A stretch of DNA of 64,000 nucleotides, taken from positions 119,532 through 183,531 of the forward strand of contig JAFVFL010000011.1 of NCBI GenBank assembly GCA_017475555.1. Reading direction: 5' to 3'. Positions 1-8,737 of this stretch are shown here, one piece after another (within the stretch, counting starts at the first letter, position 1; each line of letters begins with the position of its first letter). A model generated the notes under the pieces. The model saw only the letters and a list, made by a program, of their open reading frames with translations. It did no database searches and was not told the DNA's origin. The position numbers and the translations under genes were made by a program. Source of the stretch: Ruminococcus sp. Its GTDB lineage: Bacteria; Bacillota; Clostridia; Oscillospirales; Ruminococcaceae.

Positions 1-869
1 ATATGGCTGGTACTATGACACCGTATGAGGCTGAGTATCTCATAAAGGGGATCAAGGACGCTATCGGCGATATGACGCTGATACTCCACACCCACAGCAC
101 TACCGGAATGGCTTACATGACACTGACAAAGGCTATAGAATCCGGAATAGACGTTATCGACTGTGCGACCTCCTGCTTCTCCGGCGGTACCTCACAGCCT
201 GCTACTGAGACTATGTACTATGCACTGACTCAGTTCGGCATAGAGACCGGTCTTGACGAGGGTATCATCAATAAGGTCAACGATTTCTTCAAGCCCGTGA
301 AGCAGAAGTATGTTGACAACGGACAGATAAACGCAAAGAGCCTTGCCACTGATTCGCAGGCACTTGTGTATAAGGTGCCGGGCGGTATGCTTTCAAATAT
401 GATCGCCAACCTGACCGATATGCACGCTATGGACAAGTTCGACGCAGCTCTTGCTGAGATACCGAAGGTGCGTGAGGATATGGGCTATCCGCCGCTCGTT
501 ACTCCGCTTTCACAGATGGTCGGCAATCAGGCTGTTACGAACGTACTTGTCGGCGAGAGATACAAGAATATTTCCAAGGAGATAAAGAACTATATCAAGG
601 GCGAGTACGGCATTCCGCCTGCACCTATAGCTCAGGAGCTTATAGACAAGGTGCTCGGCGAGAATAAGCCCGTTGACTGCCGTGATGAGGACAAGAAGCG
701 TACAGGTGAGGACTTTGCTGCGGCTAAGGAGGCTCTCGGCGACCTCTGTCAGAGCGAGGAGGACGTTATGAGCTATATCTGCTACCCTGACCAGACCCTG
801 AAATTCCTCAAGTACCGCAGGGAGCAGGCTGAGCGTGAGTCCGTCTACACTATCGAGCCTATGGACTAA
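1..869 (+). CDS. oadA: Sodium-pump decarboxylase (oxaloacetate type) alpha subunit, 5'-truncated
   Basis: Biotin-dependent carboxyltransferase that moves the carboxyl group of oxaloacetate (or a related acid) onto biotin. The frame is open from base 1 with an Asp codon straddling the edge (the DMAG motif), so the true start lies upstream and roughly the last 288 codons are present. Visible are the barrel metal-binding motif HTHSTTG near residue 30, KVPGGMLSNM near 125 and TPLSQMVGNQAV near 165, all typical of the conserved carboxylase domain shared by OadA and pyruvate carboxylase subunit B. There is no biotinyl domain at the C-terminus; a separate carrier is encoded at 1277. It is first in a four-gene cluster and an AAGGAGG site follows its stop. 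Pyruvate carboxylase subunit B is the alternative, but the neighbouring membrane subunits favour the sodium pump. Confidence 0.85.
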   Translation, partial: MAGTMTPYEAEYLIKGIKDAIGDMTLILHTHSTTGMAYMTLTKAIESGIDVIDCATSCFSGGTSQPATETMYYALTQFGIETGLDEGIINKVNDFFKPVKQKYVDNGQINAKSLATDSQALVYKVPGGMLSNMIANLTDMHAMDKFDAALAEIPKVREDMGYPPLVTPLSQMVGNQAVTNVLVGERYKNISKEIKNYIKGEYGIPPAPIAQELIDKVLGENKPVDCRDEDKKRTGEDFAAAKEALGDLCQSEEDVMSYICYPDQTLKFLKYRREQAERESVYTIEPMD

Positions 870-881
870 GGAGGCACGGAT

Positions 882-1277
882 ATGGATACTTTAATGCTTT
901 ACGCCGCAGCAAGCGGTGAGAAAATGGGTATAGGAGCGGCTCTCGGAACTGCGATATTCGGCTACTGTGTGGTATTTGCCGGACTTGTGATACTCATGGG
1001 CGTGCTCTACGCTACAGGTCATTACTTCAAGACCCGTGACGAAAAGGCAGCCGCAGAGGCGAAGCAGTCGCTTGAAAATATATCGAAGCAGGTCGAGGCA
1101 AATCCGCTCACTGTCGTTCCGGCAGAGGCGAAGAAAGCCCCCGGCTCAGCCGGTAAGGTAAAGCTCTACGACGTTCCCGACAGAGAGGCTGCAATGCTCA
1201 TGGCTATCGTCGCAGACAAGGTTCAGAAGCCCATTAACGAGCTTCACTTCATTTCCATCAAGGAGGTCAAGGACTAA
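882..1277 (+). CDS. oadG: Sodium-pump decarboxylase gamma subunit
   Basis: Small membrane subunit (131 aa) that in OadG-type complexes links the soluble carboxyltransferase to the membrane beta subunit. One hydrophobic segment spans roughly residues 22-47 and is followed by a charged, Ala-rich linker. The C-terminal 40 residues (KLYDVPDREAAMLMAI) resemble the conserved end of this family. The start is preceded by AAGGAGG at a good distance. Its TAA stop overlaps the ATG of the biotin carrier by one base, so the two are translationally coupled. The sequence of OadG proteins diverges fast, so the call rests partly on position between oadA and the carrier. Confidence 0.75.
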   Translation: MDTLMLYAAASGEKMGIGAALGTAIFGYCVVFAGLVILMGVLYATGHYFKTRDEKAAAEAKQSLENISKQVEANPLTVVPAEAKKAPGSAGKVKLYDVPDREAAMLMAIVADKVQKPINELHFISIKEVKD

Positions 1278-1675
1278 TGAAATATAAGGTTACGCTGAAC
1301 GGAAAGACATACGAGATAGAGGTAGAGCACGGCAAGGCTGTCCTGCTCGATGAGTACGAGGCTCTTGCTCCGGCTGCACCTGCACAGGCGGCTCCTGCAC
1401 AGGCTGCTCCGGCTGCTGCACCGGTACCGGCTGCTCCCGCTGCACCGGCTTCACTTGCTGCCGGTGAGACGATAACTGCCCCCATGCCCGGAAATATCCT
1501 GCGTGTTGACGTAAATCAGGGAGATACAGTAAAAGCCGGACAGATACTTATTATCCTTGAGGCTATGAAAATGGAAAACGAGATAGTTGCCCCGAAGGAC
1601 GGCACTGTAGCTCAGGTCGTTACAAGCAAGGGTGCTGTCGTTGATACAGGTGCTCCCCTGATAGTCATTGCGTAA
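1277..1675 (+). CDS. Biotin carboxyl carrier protein of the decarboxylase
   Basis: Carries the carboxylated biotin between the alpha subunit and the membrane beta subunit. The 132-residue protein has an N-terminal beta segment (1-28), an Ala/Pro-rich flexible linker (about 30-60) and a biotinyl/lipoyl domain (64-132). The biotin attachment site EAMKMEN puts the modified lysine at residue 98. In Klebsiella-type OadA this domain is fused to the alpha subunit; here it is a separate gene, as in many Clostridia and in methylmalonyl-CoA decarboxylases. The ATG shares a base with the preceding stop, and GGAGG a few bases before oadB follows its own stop. Confidence 0.92.
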   Translation: MKYKVTLNGKTYEIEVEHGKAVLLDEYEALAPAAPAQAAPAQAAPAAAPVPAAPAAPASLAAGETITAPMPGNILRVDVNQGDTVKAGQILIILEAMKMENEIVAPKDGTVAQVVTSKGAVVDTGAPLIVIA

Positions 1676-1687
1676 GGAGGGGCTTGT

Positions 1688-2905
<1,218 letters not shown>

Positions 2906-2911
2906 TCTTGT

Positions 2912-2944
2912 AAAGCTCTGTGCTTCGGCATGGAGCTTTTGCTT
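2912..2944 (+). terminator. Rho-independent terminator after oadB
   Basis: AAAGCTC pairs with GAGCTTT, and inside them TGC and GCA close a TTCG tetraloop; a T-rich stretch follows. It lies seven bases after the oadB stop. Confidence 0.8.
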
Positions 2945-2956
2945 TTCGGATAAAAG

Positions 2957-3024
2957 AACTGTGTGTACTATAATCGCCGTACTGTGATAGATAGGCTATC
3001 ACTAAAAGATTATTATACACAGTT
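2957..3024. repeat. Nested imperfect inverted repeat between oadB and the pectate lyase
   Basis: Three pairs of arms nest around one centre: AACTGTGT (2957) with ACACAGTT (3017), ATAATC (2970) with GATTAT (3008), and GTGATAG (2984) with CTATCAC (2996). It sits after the oadB terminator and before the promoter of the next gene, so it is not needed as part of either transcript. It could be a structured small RNA, a protein-binding region or the remnant of a miniature element. Confidence 0.5.
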
Positions 3025-3071
3025 TATCTGACCTAATTCAAAAAATCTTCATAAAATGATATTATTTTTGA

Positions 3072-3100
3072 TTGTCAAACGGCTCTGGATATACTATAAT
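3072..3100 (+). promoter_or_regulatory. Sigma-A-type promoter of the pectate lyase gene
   Basis: TTGTCA and TATAAT are separated by 17 bases; the -10 ends 37 bases before the ATG. Confidence 0.85.
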
Positions 3101-3137
3101 ATAATTACCGAAAAATATTTTGAAAAGGGGAATCATT

Positions 3138-6092
3138 ATGAATTTAAGGAAAAAGCTGCTCTCAGCAGCAGCGGCTGTCGGTATGGCTGTATCGGCTGCG
3201 GCAGGCTCCCTGCCCTCCCTCTCAACGCTGAACGCCTCGGCTGCCGCTTCGTATCCGCTCCAGAAATTCCGCCTCGCCCTCGGTGATACGGATAACAACG
3301 TGACTGCAAGCGGCTCGGCTCTCGCACCGGCTGAAATGCAGGGTACGGCAAACGAGAAGTGGACTCTCAACTACGTAAGCTCCGGCGTTTACGAGATAGT
3401 GAACGCAGACAATGGTCAGATACTTACTGCAAACGGTACGGGCGTTTCCCTTGCGGCAGATTCTGACGGAGCTAACCAGAGGTGGAAGATAGAGGGCGTT
3501 GAGAAGGATTTCGACGGCTACTATCTCTACTACAAGATCACCAGCAATGCAGACAGCTCCAAGTCGCTTACCTACAAGGACGGCTCAGGCTTCATGCTGT
3601 CAAGCTATTCCGGTGACATCTACCAGAAGTACAAGCTCAACCTCGACGGACTTGAGGGCTATGCGGCTAACGCCATGACTTCCTCCGGCGAAAAGGCTGG
3701 TACTATGGGCGGACTGCTCGGCGAGGTGGTTTACGTTTCAACTGCCGATGACCTTGAAAAGCAGCTCAATACCGTCGGTGCCCAGACTATCGTTGTGACG
3801 GCGGACATTGATATGCAGAAAAAGGGAAATACACGTATCCGTGACAATAAGACGATCGTAGGCTCATTCAGCAAGCACACTATCTACGACTCTCAGTTCC
3901 GTACAAATGACGCATACGGTGCAGCTGATGACAGTCCGAGCGACAATATAGTTTTCCGCAACCTCGATCTTGAGGCGAAGAACGTACCCAACAGGATACT
4001 CATAAACATCTGGTCATCACGGCAGATATGGATAGACCACATCACCTTCAACAGCCAGCTCTCCTATGACAGGACTGGCAACGGACAGGACGAGGTCGGA
4101 AAGTTCATTTGGATAAATACTCCGTATGAAAGCTACAGAGACGCAAAGGACAGACTCCGCAGCCCGGACTATGTGACCATATCCTACTGCAAGTTCACCC
4201 ACCGCTACTGGACTGTTGCATACGGCACACAGAATGATGAGATAACCCGTGACAGGACAACGCTCCTCTATAACTGGTGGAACGAGAACGTAAGACGCTG
4301 CCCGCAGCTCGGCAACGGCTCCGCACATATCTACAACAACTACTATTCCGCATACGGCTCAGGCTGCAACGGCTCTGCAACGACCGGTATAATCGGCGGT
4401 GACGGCTCTGAGATGCTTTCGCAGAACAATATGTTCAACGGCTATACGGTTGCACAGGCTCTGACTATGGGCGGCGATGCTAACAAGAATCCTGCCCGTG
4501 ACGACGGCTCTTACCTCTCAACAGCTCTCAACGGCACTCCCGCTGCTATAAACTTCCAGTCAAAGAATACCTCAAAATGGTACCCGAACAAATCCAACTA
4601 CGGCTATGAGCTGCTTGACGCATACAACACAAAGAATACCGATACAAAGGCGTTCTGTACAAAGTATGCCGGCTGCTTCGGTACTGATGACGGTATAAAG
4701 TACATCACAGACAGCGACTTTGAGAGCTGGATAAGCACGAAGTACCCCTCACCGTTCCTCAGACACGTTGAGCTGAAGACAAAGAAGGGTGCTGAGTTCG
4801 ATACATCTGTAAACTATGTTATCCAGAATGTTGGCAGCGGACTTTACTTAGAGCCTGCTGACGTTGTACCCTCAAGCGGCACAAAGCTCTGTCAGGGTCT
4901 GCTCTCTGACAAGACAGCGGACGGAAAGTCCCTCGCAATATGGCATTTTGAGTCCGCTGGAGACGGATATTACTACATCTACAACAACGCCTCCGGTCTG
5001 ACTATCGACCTCCCCTACGGCAGCACTGACAACGGTGCGGAGCTCGGACTCTGGAGCAATGATGAGTCTGACGCAAGAAAGTTCAAGTTCGTTGACAACG
5101 GTGACGGAACGTATACTATAACGACAAAGTGTACAAGCGACGCAAGTGCATTCGGCGTTATGGCTGACTCCAAGGAGGCTGGGACACAGGTCATCCAGTG
5201 GGTATGCAACGGCAACGATTCCCAGAAGTGGAACGTGATCGTCAAGCCCGACCCGCTGAGCGGCACTCTCTTCAGCAATGTTGATATCCTTGACGGAACA
5301 TACTACAAGAGCTACGCTATCGACCCGTCACTTGCGGCTGGCGACACAGTTTTCGGCGACAGGACTGCTGACAAGTGCTCGGTTACTGAGCTGCCGGACG
5401 CTGTAGCAGGTGCAGAGGTGCTTCTTACAGCCTGTGACGCAAAGAACCTGAGCACCGACCTTGCTGAGATAACAGCAGGAGAGGACATCATCGTATATGC
5501 TGCATTTGATTCAAGAGTCACAACTCCCGGTGCATGGCTCTCAGGCTGGGCAAAGACCGATCTTACGATAAAAACGAGCAACGATCTTACTTTTGAGCTT
5601 TACTCAAAGGAGCTTTCGGCAGGTGAGACAGCTGTACTCGGCACAAACGGACAGTCCGCATCGTGCATGAATTACTTTGCTCTTGCAGTCCGTAAGCCGG
5701 CAGAGACAACTACCACCACTACCACTGCAACAACAACTGCAACGACAACTGTGACGACCACGACAACGACCACGACAAAGGCACCTGAGACAACAACTAC
5801 AGCAGAGCAGACGACAGTAACTGCTACAGGAGCACCTGTCTCCACAGAGACTACGGCTGCGGCAGTACCGGACAAGATGGGCGATTCAAACTGCGACGGC
5901 AAGGTGAACATGGCAGATGCGGTTGCAGTTCTCCAGTACCTTGCAAACACTTCAAAGTATCCGCTAAGCGATGTAGGTGCGGCAAATGCTGACTGTGACG
6001 GTGATATCGGACTTACCGGAACAGACGCTATCACGATACTTCGTGTAGAAGCCGGTGAGCTTTCACAGGCTGACCTTCCGCTGAAAAAGTAA
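3138..6092 (+). CDS. Secreted pectate lyase (PL1) with ricin-type lectin modules and dockerin
   Basis: Predicted extracellular, cellulosome-associated pectate lyase of 984 aa that cleaves polygalacturonate by beta-elimination. Order of parts: signal peptide (1-33), ricin-like beta-trefoil (about 38-170), PL1 beta-helix (about 190-530) with WIDH near 297 and the active-site region RCPQLGNGSAHIYNNYY near 386-402, a second ricin-type CBM13-like module (about 555-700), a module I do not recognise (about 700-850), a Thr-rich linker and a type I dockerin (about 912-984) with two calcium-loop repeats (DSNCDGKVNMAD and DCDGDIGLTGTD). The start at 3138 is chosen because AGGGG lies eight bases before it; an in-frame TTG at 3120 precedes that site and would dilute the signal peptide. 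It has its own promoter and terminator. Confidence 0.92.
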   Translation: MNLRKKLLSAAAAVGMAVSAAAGSLPSLSTLNASAAASYPLQKFRLALGDTDNNVTASGSALAPAEMQGTANEKWTLNYVSSGVYEIVNADNGQILTANGTGVSLAADSDGANQRWKIEGVEKDFDGYYLYYKITSNADSSKSLTYKDGSGFMLSSYSGDIYQKYKLNLDGLEGYAANAMTSSGEKAGTMGGLLGEVVYVSTADDLEKQLNTVGAQTIVVTADIDMQKKGNTRIRDNKTIVGSFSKHTIYDSQFRTNDAYGAADDSPSDNIVFRNLDLEAKNVPNRILINIWSSRQIWIDHITFNSQLSYDRTGNGQDEVGKFIWINTPYESYRDAKDRLRSPDYVTISYCKFTHRYWTVAYGTQNDEITRDRTTLLYNWWNENVRRCPQLGNGSAHIYNNYYSAYGSGCNGSATTGIIGGDGSEMLSQNNMFNGYTVAQALTMGGDANKNPARDDGSYLSTALNGTPAAINFQSKNTSKWYPNKSNYGYELLDAYNTKNTDTKAFCTKYAGCFGTDDGIKYITDSDFESWISTKYPSPFLRHVELKTKKGAEFDTSVNYVIQNVGSGLYLEPADVVPSSGTKLCQGLLSDKTADGKSLAIWHFESAGDGYYYIYNNASGLTIDLPYGSTDNGAELGLWSNDESDARKFKFVDNGDGTYTITTKCTSDASAFGVMADSKEAGTQVIQWVCNGNDSQKWNVIVKPDPLSGTLFSNVDILDGTYYKSYAIDPSLAAGDTVFGDRTADKCSVTELPDAVAGAEVLLTACDAKNLSTDLAEITAGEDIIVYAAFDSRVTTPGAWLSGWAKTDLTIKTSNDLTFELYSKELSAGETAVLGTNGQSASCMNYFALAVRKPAETTTTTTTATTTATTTVTTTTTTTTKAPETTTTAEQTTVTATGAPVSTETTAAAVPDKMGDSNCDGKVNMADAVAVLQYLANTSKYPLSDVGAANADCDGDIGLTGTDAITILRVEAGELSQADLPLKK

Positions 6093-6106
6093 ATATATGA
6101 ATCCAG

Positions 6107-6140
6107 GCTCCGGGTCAGATGATCCGGAGCTTAGTTTGTT
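6107..6140 (+). terminator. Terminator after the pectate lyase
   Basis: GCTCCGG (6107) pairs with CCGGAGC (6124) and is followed by a T-rich run (TTAGTTTGTTT). Confidence 0.75.
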
Positions 6141-6177
6141 TAAGGCATATTTTATGATAAATGACCGGCACCACCGA

Positions 6178-6209
6178 CCGTCCCCCGCAAGCATTTGTGC
6201 AGGGGACGG
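6178..6209. repeat. Inverted repeat in the convergent intergenic region
   Basis: CCGTCCCC and GGGGACGG form an 8-bp stem around a 16-base loop. The right arm with its loop (TTGTGCAGGGGACGG) resembles that of the next hairpin at 6243-6270 (TTGTGCAGGGCGTCCC), which suggests a local duplication. Confidence 0.5.
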
Positions 6210-6235
6210 CGTTCTTGATGTCCGGAAAAGCTATG

Positions 6236-6270
6236 AGATAAAAGGGACGCCTCTTGTGCAGGGCGTCCCT
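6236..6270 (-). terminator. Terminator for the sigma/PASTA operon
   Basis: On the minus strand AGGGACGCC pairs with GGCGTCCCT (9 bp) and is followed by TTTATC. It lies just past the stop codon of the minus-strand PASTA protein. Confidence 0.65.
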
Positions 6271-6294
6271 CTGTGACGGGCGAAAGCTCGTTTT

Positions 6295-7887
6295 TTAATT
6301 AATAATGTTATTCAGTGACTCAGAGAGCCAGTCCTGATCGCCGTCAAGGCAGGGATAGAACATCGTGCCGTCGGGCGTGCTTACAGCTGCACTTCCGTCG
6401 CTGTAAAGCGTCACTCTGTACTTGCCGTCTGTTGTTTCGATATCCGCTGAGATATCGGAAGCTGTGTACTCCTCACCGTCCGGAAGACTGCTGTAGTCCG
6501 CCCAGTTGTAGCCGTGGAAAAGCTGGTCGATCCGCAGAAGCGTCTCAGGCTCAGTTATTACCTTTCCGCCGCTCACTGCACCGCCGGATTTGAAGAAGCT
6601 GCCGAATACCGGGTATGGGTCAACATTCTCCGGGAGCGAGGAGAGTATCGTATGCTCCATGATGACGGAATTTATGCGGTAGCAGGTCATTTCTCCGGTA
6701 CTTTCGGATTGGAGACTGGCTGTATTCCGGTCACTTATCCTGAGGATATACAATTCGTTATTTACTGTGTATTCTATACCGTAGGACATAAATCCTGTCG
6801 CTCCGGGATCATATTCAGTCTCATATAGATCTGCTTCGTCAGGGGATATCGTTATCCAGAGACTGTCAATGAGACTTAGTGCGAGGAAAACAGTGCTGTC
6901 CTCCGGCAGCTCAGTCCATTCGCCGCCGGTGAGCTTGTTGGAGCTGAAATACACCGGAGAACCGGAATAGTCGTTCGCCATTGGCACGGCTGCACCCGAA
7001 GCGACCTCTCTGCCGGAGAGTATCCTGCCGACGTTTGACAGAAAATCCGCATGGTCAACCGCATAGTAGTGCGTGTCACCGTTATTTACCTGAACAATAC
7101 CGGGGACTTTGGAGGTAATAGTGATTTGTGTCGGAGAGCCGCTGAATTCGCCGCAGGCAAAGCTGAAGATCAGCGGACCGCTGTTGTAGTTCTCGTCAAA
7201 CGGCATTTCCTGCTCATTCCACGGGATACTGCTGAAGTATTCGTCAAGTGCAGCACTCTGCTCCTCATTCAGTGAGCCGCCGCAGACCACGTATTCATCG
7301 TAGGTGTTCGCCGCAAAGCTCGCAAACGGATAATCAGAGCCGACAGCTCCGGAGCTTACTGTCAGTATAATGCTGTAGCCCTGATATACCTCTGTACCGG
7401 GTGGGGTGTCCTGACCTATGACATTATTTTCAGGCACATCTGCACTTTCAGCAAGCCGAAGCTCATAGTTTATTCCAAGCTGTCTGAGCTGGTCTTTTGC
7501 GAACTCAATATCCATGTCGGCAAGGTCGGGGACTGTTGCTGCAATTGCTGTATCCTCCGGTATATCGGCGATATCCGCTGCGTCTTCAATATCTTCCGGC
7601 TGTGAGCTTTGGGGAGCTGTGGGTGTGCTGCGGGAGATAAGGTGTACCGCTGTGCCTATTCCGCCGAGGAGCACTGCACAGGCTGCGGCGGTGGAAAAAA
7701 TGCGGAGAAGCGGGCGGCTGGAGATGTGCTCGGCGTGAAAAACATACGTTTCAGAATCCGGAGCCGCTTCGTTCTCCAAAGAGCCTTTTGCAGACAGACA
7801 ACGCTCAGTGATACGCTGCCTCTGCTGGGGAGAAAGTGTGATCCTCTCCGCCTGATGACGGAGCTTTTTCAGGTCATTTTTGTTCAT
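6295..7887 (-). CDS. Membrane protein with PASTA domain, probable partner (anti-sigma) of the ECF sigma factor
   Basis: Protein of 530 aa with a cytoplasmic N-terminal helix-rich segment (1-58), one membrane span (about 60-84) and an extracytoplasmic region. A PASTA domain sits near residues 112-178 (VPDLADMDIEFAKDQLRQ, then NNVIGQDTPPGTEV); PASTA domains in kinases and penicillin-binding proteins bind muropeptides or beta-lactams. The remaining 350 residues are not recognised. The gene begins 14 bases after the sigma-factor stop. The ATG at 7887 is chosen because AGGAG lies eight bases before it; an upstream in-frame GTG at 7896 overlaps that site. The topology and position fit an anti-sigma factor with a wall-facing sensor, but no zinc-binding anti-sigma motif was seen, so the role is inferred. 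Confidence 0.7.
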   Translation of the reverse strand: MNKNDLKKLRHQAERITLSPQQRQRITERCLSAKGSLENEAAPDSETYVFHAEHISSRPLLRIFSTAAACAVLLGGIGTAVHLISRSTPTAPQSSQPEDIEDAADIADIPEDTAIAATVPDLADMDIEFAKDQLRQLGINYELRLAESADVPENNVIGQDTPPGTEVYQGYSIILTVSSGAVGSDYPFASFAANTYDEYVVCGGSLNEEQSAALDEYFSSIPWNEQEMPFDENYNSGPLIFSFACGEFSGSPTQITITSKVPGIVQVNNGDTHYYAVDHADFLSNVGRILSGREVASGAAVPMANDYSGSPVYFSSNKLTGGEWTELPEDSTVFLALSLIDSLWITISPDEADLYETEYDPGATGFMSYGIEYTVNNELYILRISDRNTASLQSESTGEMTCYRINSVIMEHTILSSLPENVDPYPVFGSFFKSGGAVSGGKVITEPETLLRIDQLFHGYNWADYSSLPDGEEYTASDISADIETTDGKYRVTLYSDGSAAVSTPDGTMFYPCLDGDQDWLSESLNNIIN

Positions 7888-7901
7888 TTCGGTCACTCCT
7901 T

Positions 7902-8366
7902 TTAATTATCAAGTGCTTTTTCGAGCAGCTGCCGACCCTTGTGCAGACGCATTTTCACGGCAGATGTGCTGATACCGAGGATATGCGATATTTCGGCGAT
8001 CCTACAGCCGTTTACGTAGTGCAGGGTCATGGCGGTACGCTGCTTTTCGGGCAGGGTCATGAGGGCTTCGAGGACGCTGTTTTCCTCCGGCGGCTGGGGC
8101 AGGGTAAGGAGAAGCTCCCCGGAGTCCGGGATAATGCGTTTTCTCTTGCGGAGAATATCCCGGCAGCGGTTCAGCACGACGGTTATCAGCCACGCTTTTT
8201 CATGGCTTTTATCGGCAAAATCCGGTGCTTTTGTCATGTAGGCGAGGAATGTATCGGAGACAGCATCCTCGGCATCGGCAGTATTTTTCAGCGTGATGAC
8301 AGCAAGTCTGTAAAGCATATCGCCGTACTGCCCGACCGCCTGTGTTATCTGTTCATCTGAAATCAT
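7902..8366 (-). CDS. ECF-family RNA polymerase sigma factor
   Basis: Sigma-70-family factor of 154 aa, the usual length for the extracytoplasmic-function group. Region 2 covers about residues 8-75 (DMLYRLAVITLKNTADAEDAVSD, with the AEDAVSDTF core), and region 4 covers about 100-152 (LPEKQRTAMTLHYVNG, then the helix-turn-helix ISHILGISTSAVKMRL). GGAGGTGA lies five bases before the ATG. It is co-transcribed with the PASTA membrane protein, which is the usual layout for a sigma/anti-sigma pair. A likely regulon cannot be read from the sequence. Confidence 0.92.
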   Translation of the reverse strand: MISDEQITQAVGQYGDMLYRLAVITLKNTADAEDAVSDTFLAYMTKAPDFADKSHEKAWLITVVLNRCRDILRKRKRIIPDSGELLLTLPQPPEENSVLEALMTLPEKQRTAMTLHYVNGCRIAEISHILGISTSAVKMRLHKGRQLLEKALDN

Positions 8367-8737
8367 ATTATCACCTCCTGTTTGTGTGTTTCGGGACGGT
8401 ATCCCGGCTGAGCAGAGTGCGGAGGGTCACGTCATCTGCGTACCCGCCGTTTCTGTCTCCTGACCTTTAATATCCTGCTTCTGATTATAACACGGCTGAG
8501 AGGTGGAAAAGGTCAACGGAGAAAATAATTTTTTCTTTTAATTTTATATAACTGAATATTTTGTGAGCGTAATGCTGCCCGACTGCGTGGACATCGTATG
8601 TATCTCAGGGGAGCGGCTCAAAGCACAGGAAGCTCTGATACGCTCGGCTGCAATTTTTTCCGGGCTGACCTGATACGACAGCTTTCGCCGGGGGAATGTG
8701 GTAAAATAGAATAGCTGACGTGAAAGGAGTGGATAAT
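8367..8737. other. Divergent intergenic region between the sigma factor and spoIIE
   Basis: This 371-base gap separates divergent genes. On the minus strand it holds a possible promoter at 8484-8516. On the plus strand a TAAAAT lies about 35 bases before the spoIIE ATG but no convincing -35 is paired with it. No open frame with a ribosome site and no strong hairpin were seen. Confidence 0.6.
8484..8516 (-). promoter_or_regulatory. Possible promoter of the sigma-factor operon
   Basis: On the minus strand an extended -10, TGTTATAAT, is clear; the nearest -35 candidate, TTGACC, lies 21 bases upstream, which is too far for a normal promoter. An ECF-type autoregulated promoter could not be recognised. 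Confidence 0.35.
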
